Of a stretch of 64,000 nt of DNA, positions 59,348-64,000 are shown one piece after another (position 1 is the stretch's first letter; every line of letters begins with the position of its first letter). A model generated the notes under the pieces. That model made no database searches. It had not been told where the DNA came from and saw only the letters and a list, made by a program, of their open reading frames with translations. The position numbers were made by a program, and so were the translations under genes. Location: the NCBI GenBank assembly GCA_964535305.1, contig CAZHTF010000009.1, forward strand, positions 5,051-69,050. Direction: 5' to 3'. This DNA comes from CAZHTF01 sp964535305 (GTDB taxonomy: Bacteria > Planctomycetota > Phycisphaerae > UBA1845 > Fen-1342).

Positions 59348-61462
59348 ATGCTCAGGTTCGCTCTCGGTTTGTCGCTGGCGATCTCGTTGCCGGCACTGGC
59401 CGCCGCCCAGCCATTCAACGTCCGCGCGTGGTACGCCCAGGGGCAGGTGTTTGTCGTCTGGCAATTCCCCGCCCCGCCCGCCGCCCCGACCGATACGGTC
59501 GAGATCTACGCTTCGCCGGCTGCACAGGTGAACGTCGCCTTCATGCAGCAGGTCGGCCGGCTGTTTTTCCCGGAGTACACCGGCAGCCGGCTCGCGCAAC
59601 TGCAGCCCAACGCGCGGCTGCTGATCCCGACGCCCGCGGGCGGAACGTATCGGCTGGCAATCGACGAAGGCGTATTCGTCTACACGCCGCACGCCGCTGG
59701 CAACCTCTTCTTCGCGGCTGTGGACACCGGCGCGGTCGTGGTGAACGCTGGCAACAGCGCCGCGACGGCGTTCAACTACGACCCGGTCAACGAGCCGGTC
59801 CGCCCACACTGGCAGTTCGCCGGCGCCACGCCCGGCGGCTATCCCTACGCCGCCTACGTCGTCTGGGCCGACGGCCAGGACAATTACAATAACTCTCGCC
59901 CGGACTTCCCGATACTCGCCAACGCCGCCAAGAATGGCGTTCCGCACGTCTTCACCATCACACGGCCCAACAACGCCCTGCCGACGACGCCGCTGAGCTG
60001 CCTGCTCGCGATTCATGGCGGAGAAGGCGAGTATGAGCTGTTCCGTCCGGGTGTTGCGGCCCGCGCGAATCTCGCACTGGAGCTGACGGACGGCATCGTT
60101 GTTACGCCGGACGATTCGATCTTCTTCAACCAGCTTGGCGCCATGGTGCGGATGAACACGTCGTGGTTCGGGTATGTCTCAAACTTCGACCCGTTCACGG
60201 CATTGCTACGCCCGGCGCCGCCGAACGACTCGATCGTCGTCGACTACACCGCCCGGCGTGTGCACTGGATTCTCGACTGGCTGCTGAGCGCGAACTCACC
60301 GCACCCGATCGATCGGCAGCGCGTCGCGATGATCGGTCACAGCGGCGGCGGGCGCGGCACGTCGCTGCTGACGCGGCTGCGGCCGGAGCGTTTCGCGGCC
60401 GCGGTGGTGCACACGCCCGCCAGCGACCTCTCGGTGGACGACGGCGGCCGGGACAACCCGCTGCGCGGCAACTGGGATCAGAACCTGGAGACCAACGTGA
60501 TCGGTCCGGCGGGACTGCCGCTGAAATCGGTCGAACTATTCACCATGACGACGCGGATTTCCTCCACGCTGCGCGACTTCGCCCTGACGCGCTTTTTCTA
60601 CGGCAAGCGAGACGAAAAGGACGCCGCAAGTTGGAGCAGCACGCAGCGGGCGGTGGTCGACGCGCTCAATGACGCCGGCGTGGGCTACATGGTGTCTTGG
60701 GACGAGCGCGAGCACGGCGTGGAGCTCTGGGACAACGAGACGAATGATGCGACCGATGCGCACGCCGGTCCCTGGCCGGATGTCGCGCAGTGGATTGCGC
60801 CGGTTCGCTCCGAGCGCGATACCGGGCAATACCTGGTCGACGCGTATCGCGCGGACCAGTCGTACCCCGGGCAGTTCAACGCGGACGCCGACGCGGCGCT
60901 GGCGCTGCGCCAGCCGGACCCGGGCCCCGGCGACCCGGATCTTGGTGACGCCTGGGGCACCTGGGGCGGCTATCTTGACTGGGACACGAGCTCGATCAGC
61001 GAGAGCAGCGCGCGCTGGGCTTGCACGCTGTTCCTGACCGGTCTTTCGAGCGTGTCTGTCGACAACAGCCCCTACGCCGAGATCACGATGGACATCGCGC
61101 CGCGCAAGTCGCGCGTGTTCAACCCGGCCGCCGGCGCGCGGATGCGCTGGAAGGTGACCGATGTCGCGACCGGCGTCGAGCTGCAAGCCGCGCCGACGGT
61201 CGCCGCGGCGGACGGTGTGGTGGTGGCGACCGGCGTGATCGTGCCAATCGATCCGGCACGCGTGCGCCTGGCGTTCTTCCCGTGCGCCACCGATCTCGAC
61301 GGCGACGGCGAAACGACCGAGAGCGACCTCGGCGCGCTGCTCGCGAACTGGGGTGTCACCAGCGGCGCAGTCTTCGAGAACGGCGACATCGACGAAGACG
61401 GCGACGTCGACAGCTCAGACCTCGGGGCGCTGCTGGCGCACTTCGGCATCCCCTGCGGCTAG
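59348..61462 (+). CDS. Secreted alpha/beta-hydrolase-like protein with dockerin-like tail
   Basis: A 704-residue exported protein starting after GGAGG at good spacing. The signal peptide is MLRFALGLSLAISLPALAAA. About 250 residues of beta-rich sequence precede an alpha/beta-hydrolase domain: CLLAIHGGEGEYELF (oxyanion region), MIGHSGGGRGTSLL with nucleophile Ser332, and WDEREHGVELW with a likely catalytic His. The last 59 residues hold two dockerin-like loops (DLDGDGETTESDLGALL and DIDEDGDVDSSDLGALL) bracketed by Cys. The substrate is unknown; an esterase or peptidase of polymer breakdown is plausible. A strong terminator follows. Confidence 0.82.
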   Translation: MLRFALGLSLAISLPALAAAQPFNVRAWYAQGQVFVVWQFPAPPAAPTDTVEIYASPAAQVNVAFMQQVGRLFFPEYTGSRLAQLQPNARLLIPTPAGGTYRLAIDEGVFVYTPHAAGNLFFAAVDTGAVVVNAGNSAATAFNYDPVNEPVRPHWQFAGATPGGYPYAAYVVWADGQDNYNNSRPDFPILANAAKNGVPHVFTITRPNNALPTTPLSCLLAIHGGEGEYELFRPGVAARANLALELTDGIVVTPDDSIFFNQLGAMVRMNTSWFGYVSNFDPFTALLRPAPPNDSIVVDYTARRVHWILDWLLSANSPHPIDRQRVAMIGHSGGGRGTSLLTRLRPERFAAAVVHTPASDLSVDDGGRDNPLRGNWDQNLETNVIGPAGLPLKSVELFTMTTRISSTLRDFALTRFFYGKRDEKDAASWSSTQRAVVDALNDAGVGYMVSWDEREHGVELWDNETNDATDAHAGPWPDVAQWIAPVRSERDTGQYLVDAYRADQSYPGQFNADADAALALRQPDPGPGDPDLGDAWGTWGGYLDWDTSSISESSARWACTLFLTGLSSVSVDNSPYAEITMDIAPRKSRVFNPAAGARMRWKVTDVATGVELQAAPTVAAADGVVVATGVIVPIDPARVRLAFFPCATDLDGDGETTESDLGALLANWGVTSGAVFENGDIDEDGDVDSSDLGALLAHFGIPCG

Positions 61463-61495
61463 ATCGCGCTCGATTCGTGCAGATCGGTCCAATGT

Positions 61496-61538
61496 CCCGC
61501 AGCGCTGGGTTTGCTTGCCCGGCGCTGCGGGTTTTTTT
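61496..61538 (+). terminator. Rho-independent terminator
   Basis: Stem CCCGCAGCGCTGGG (61496-61509), loop TTTGCTTG, stem CCCGGCGCTGCGGG (61518-61531), one G-U pair, followed by seven T. It ends the hydrolase transcript and is the best terminator in the window. Confidence 0.93.
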
Positions 61539-61585
61539 CTGGCCGGGTCTATAATCTCGCGCGGTCCGGGCCGGAGAACGATTCC

Positions 61586-61918
61586 GTGAGTGATTACTAC
61601 GACCGCGCCGATCTGAAGCGCTTTGCGGACGTCGGCCGCGACGCGCCGCAGCTCTGGCAGAAATTCAACGCGTGGTACGCCGCGGTCTTCGCGCCCGGCG
61701 CGCTCAGCGCCCGCGAGAAGGCCCTGATCGGGTTGGCGGTGGCGCACGCCGTCCAATGCCCCTACTGCATAGATGCCTACACGCAGGCAACGCTCGAGCA
61801 TGGCGGCAATCGCGAGCAGATGATCGAGGCCGTGCACGTCGCTGCCGCGATCAAGGGTGGCGCAGCGCTGGTGCATGGCGTACAGATGTGCAAGCTCGCC
61901 GACAAACTCTCGATGTAG
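61586..61918 (+). CDS. AhpD-like (carboxymuconolactone decarboxylase family) protein, ArsS partner type
   Basis: A 110-residue helical protein. HAVQCPYCIDAYTQATLEHG has the redox CxxC and the downstream His of the AhpD/CMD family, and AALVHGVQM ends the domain. It starts at GTG 61586 with GGAG upstream. Directly next to an ArsS-type radical SAM gene (14-base gap), it matches the small peroxidase-like protein often found with arsenosugar-synthesis genes. A general peroxide-detoxifying role is the alternative. Confidence 0.83.
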   Translation: MSDYYDRADLKRFADVGRDAPQLWQKFNAWYAAVFAPGALSAREKALIGLAVAHAVQCPYCIDAYTQATLEHGGNREQMIEAVHVAAAIKGGAALVHGVQMCKLADKLSM

Positions 61919-61932
61919 ACCCGCGCGAGCCG

Positions 61933-62979
61933 ATGCCCATGCATACGCTGCATCGACGCGGACACCCGCTGGCGCTGCTGCCGCAGCAGCACGACCTGCT
62001 GAGCGGCGCGCCCGTGCCGGCGTTTGAGCGCATGTTGGCCCAGCACGGCCTGCTTCCGCTACGGCGCGGGCCGCGCATCCGCGTGCTGCAGCTCAATCTC
62101 GGCAAGCTCTGCAATCAGACCTGCCGGCATTGCCACGTTGACGCCGGCCCAGACCGTAGCGAGGTCATGTCGCGGCAGACCATGGCGCTGGCGCTGACGG
62201 CGCTCGATCAGCTTCAGGCCGAGCTGGTCGATCTCACCGGCGGGGCGCCAGAGATGAACCCGCATTTTCGCTGGCTGGTCGAGCAGGTGCGCCGCCGCGG
62301 AACGCGCGTCATCGACCGTTGCAACCTGACGATCCTCACGCTGCCGGCGTACGCCGACCTGGTCGCGTTTCTCGCCGGCCAGCAGGTCGAGATCGTCGCC
62401 TCGCTGCCGTATTACATAGCGCAGCGCACCGACGCGCAGCGCGGCGCCGGCGTGTTTGAACGCTCGATCGCCGCCTTGCGACGGCTGAACGATGCCGGAT
62501 ACGGCCTGCCCGACGGACGCCTGCCGCTCACGCTGGTCTACAACCCGATTGGCGCGTTTCTCCCGCCGCGACAGGACGAGATCGAAGCCGAGTATCGTCG
62601 CGAGCTGCGGCGGCACTTTGGGATCGAGTTCACGCGGCTGTACACCATCACGAACATGCCGATCAACCGATTCCTGGAGTACCTGGTCGAGTCAGGCAAT
62701 TACGTGGAGTACATGGAGCGGCTGCATCGTGCGTTCAGCCCGCTCGCCGCGGGCGCGGCGATGTGCCGCGATACGCTTTCGGTCGGCTGGGATGGTGTGT
62801 TGTACGACTGCGATTTCAATCAGATGCTGGAGCTGCCGGTCGACCACGGTGCACCGCGGCACCTACAGGATCTTGTGCGCGGGGTGTTTGAAGAGGCGGC
62901 GATCGTCACGGGTCAGCACTGCTATGGCTGCGCTGCCGGCGCGGGGAGCAGTTGCAGCGGTGCACTGCTCGAAGGGTGA
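61933..62979 (+). CDS. arsS: ArsS-type radical SAM / Cys-rich domain protein
   Basis: A 348-residue radical SAM enzyme. The cluster motif is LGKLCNQTCRHCHVDAGPDR (CxxxCxxC) and DLTGGAPEMNPHFRWLVEQV is the GGE-like SAM region. YNPIGAFLPPRQDEIEAEYR and FTRLYTITNMPINRFLEYL are shared across the ArsS/DUF3641 family. The C-terminal Cys-rich end GQHCYGCAAGAGSSCSGAL is complete and all Cys, although many relatives use selenocysteine here. The family is tied to arsenosugar synthesis; no arsM methyltransferase gene is visible, so the role here is inferred from the AhpD-like partner. Confidence 0.85.
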   Translation: MPMHTLHRRGHPLALLPQQHDLLSGAPVPAFERMLAQHGLLPLRRGPRIRVLQLNLGKLCNQTCRHCHVDAGPDRSEVMSRQTMALALTALDQLQAELVDLTGGAPEMNPHFRWLVEQVRRRGTRVIDRCNLTILTLPAYADLVAFLAGQQVEIVASLPYYIAQRTDAQRGAGVFERSIAALRRLNDAGYGLPDGRLPLTLVYNPIGAFLPPRQDEIEAEYRRELRRHFGIEFTRLYTITNMPINRFLEYLVESGNYVEYMERLHRAFSPLAAGAAMCRDTLSVGWDGVLYDCDFNQMLELPVDHGAPRHLQDLVRGVFEEAAIVTGQHCYGCAAGAGSSCSGALLEG

Positions 62980-63056
62980 GCGCGAGAGAGGTTCGACCCG
63001 GGTCTCGGTGAACGTCAAACTCCAGCGCCGACGCAGGCCCGCAGCGCCGCGCGCGG

Positions 63057-64000
63057 CTACCGCTGTAGGGGCCGGGTCGGCGTCGGCATCGGCGTGGGCA
63101 GTCGAATCTCCGACCCCTCGATCAGCCGATCGGGCGAGCTCAGACGGTCACGATTGAGTTCGTAGATTTCGCGCCAGCGGCTTTCGTCCTTGAGCACTTC
63201 GCGCGCAATGCTGATCAGCGTGTCGCCGTCGCCGACGATATACGTGCTTCCCGCTACCGGTCGCGTCGCCGGCGCGGGCGTCGCGCCCGCAGGCGTGACG
63301 GCTGGCCGCGCGCTTCCAGTCGCAGCGTCTGGGCGTGCGGCGGCAGTATCGGGCCGGCCGGGCGCGGCCCCGGGCCGCGTGGCGCGGCTGGGCGCAGCTG
63401 TGCCGCTCGCTCCTGCGCCGCCCATGGCGCCTCGTACGACGCGATCTTTTGGCGGAACGTTAATGACCTGTCCGACGCGCAGCCGCTTCGGATCGACGCC
63501 GATGTTGGCCGATTCGATCGCGGTCCAATAGCGTGATTCGCCGTAAAGCTCTTTCGCGATGGTTGCGAATGTGTCGCCGGATTTGATCGAGTATTTGCCG
63601 TCGACTGCTGCGCTGGCGGCGGTCGGCGTGCCGGGCGCGGGCATTGCGCCGCCGGGCGGACGGACTGGCGCGGGTTCTTCGCGGCGCGGGGCGACCGCGA
63701 TCGGCTGCGCCGGCTGTGTCGCGGGCGTCGTGAGCGGACGCGCCGCCGGTTGCGTCGTCGGCGAAAGACCGCTTTCTCGTGGCGGCGTCATGCTCGTCAC
63801 GCCGGGTGCAGGCGCGGGCTGCGCCGGTCGGGCGGCATCCGGCGATGCGCCAGCGTTCCCCGCGGTCGGCAAGGCTGTTGCGGGCGACGTCGCCAAACCT
63901 GAGGGCGGCGCAGCGACGGGCTGTAACGGCGGGACCGCAGGCGACTGCGAAACCGTCGGCGCGGCGGGCCGCGGCAGCGTGCCCGCGGGCGCAGCCGTGC
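63057..64000 (-). CDS. LysM-repeat protein with long Pro/Ala-rich region, cut by the window edge
   Basis: At least 314 residues; the frame is open to base 64000, so the start lies outside and the TTG at 63896 is only an internal codon. The visible N-terminal part is a low-complexity Pro/Ala/Thr/Gln-rich spacer. Two LysM domains follow: YSIKSGDTFATIAKELYG to VGQVINVPP, and YIVGDGDTLISIAREVLK to EGSEIRLPTP, separated by a second Pro/Ala/Arg-rich linker. LysM binds the glycan chains of peptidoglycan, so this is probably an envelope protein anchored to the wall. No enzymatic domain is seen. Confidence 0.85.
   Translation of the reverse strand, partial: TAAPAGTLPRPAAPTVSQSPAVPPLQPVAAPPSGLATSPATALPTAGNAGASPDAARPAQPAPAPGVTSMTPPRESGLSPTTQPAARPLTTPATQPAQPIAVAPRREEPAPVRPPGGAMPAPGTPTAASAAVDGKYSIKSGDTFATIAKELYGESRYWTAIESANIGVDPKRLRVGQVINVPPKDRVVRGAMGGAGASGTAAPSRATRPGAAPGRPDTAAARPDAATGSARPAVTPAGATPAPATRPVAGSTYIVGDGDTLISIAREVLKDESRWREIYELNRDRLSSPDRLIEGSEIRLPTPMPTPTRPLQR

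Noticed and set aside
62881..62979. Selenocysteine in the ArsS-type protein
   Set aside because: Relatives can carry Sec in the Cys-rich end, but here the positions are Cys codons and no in-frame TGA occurs before the natural stop.
63057..63896. A complete LysM gene starting at 63896
   Set aside because: That codon is a TTG inside a Pro/Ala-rich frame that stays open to the window edge, so the gene is partial.
1..64000. Mobile elements, prophage or CRISPR arrays
   Set aside because: No transposase, integrase, phage structural gene or regularly spaced direct repeats were seen. Repeats are limited to the hairpins and one 19-bp tandem copy listed.

Overview
The window is 64 kb of gene-dense, GC-rich bacterial chromosome with short gaps, genes on both strands and many 4-base stop/start overlaps. 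Several features together suggest a free-living member of Planctomycetota: secreted proteins ending in a dockerin-like calcium-binding tail, choice-of-anchor B (LVIVD-repeat) proteins, a TMTC-like membrane protein, and an NAD-linked [NiFe] hydrogenase. This is inferred from gene content; no 16S rRNA gene is present and the phylum is not proven. I see no phage, plasmid, insertion sequence or CRISPR array.

Left part (1-23.5 kb). The end of hslU is followed by a four-gene minus-strand operon (ppx, two thymidylate-kinase-like genes, sixA) that looks like a polyphosphate or phospho-signalling unit. Then come a UbiD-type decarboxylase, a zinc-ribbon membrane protein, tmRNA (ssrA), a small secreted dockerin-tailed protein, a hotdog thioesterase, rpmI-rplT (without infC), folC, aroB, tRNA-Val, a double-FHA coiled-coil protein, gcvH, tsaB, a WrbA-like flavoprotein, an MTA phosphorylase homologue, a DUF4139 protein, a thiolase, manC, a possible small secreted protein and tyrS.

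Hydrogenase region (23.5-32.6 kb). A minus-strand operon encodes NuoE-, NuoF- and NuoG-like subunits, the [NiFe] small and large subunits and a maturation endopeptidase. Upstream lie hypC and a second endopeptidase, with hypB divergent. The NuoF-like subunit carries an extra C-terminal pair of [4Fe-4S] motifs, as in electron-bifurcating HydB. The set therefore resembles the HydABCSL-type bifurcating/confurcating [NiFe] hydrogenase more than a plain Hox enzyme. A perfect 16-bp palindrome sits between hypB and the divergent maturation genes.

Right part (32.6-64 kb). This holds a TMTC-like membrane/TPR protein overlapping a TolC-family protein, a DinB-like protein, tRNA-Gln, a GT87-type membrane protein, two peptide-type ABC permeases, a stand-alone asparaginase domain, glyQS, a DUF4331 protein with a downstream lipoprotein, gltX coupled to a lipoprotein and acylphosphatase, a DegT-type aminotransferase, two tandem paralogous LVIVD/dockerin proteins, murD-mutY, a FadF/EMO-type membrane iron-sulfur oxidoreductase, a secreted alpha/beta-hydrolase with the same dockerin-like tail, an AhpD-like protein with an ArsS-type radical SAM enzyme, and a LysM protein running off the right edge.

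The points most worth following are the bifurcating-type [NiFe] hydrogenase with an enlarged NuoG-like subunit; the ppx-kinase-kinase-sixA operon in which one kinase has lost its Walker A lysine; and the Cys-bracketed dockerin-like tail shared by four otherwise different secreted proteins.
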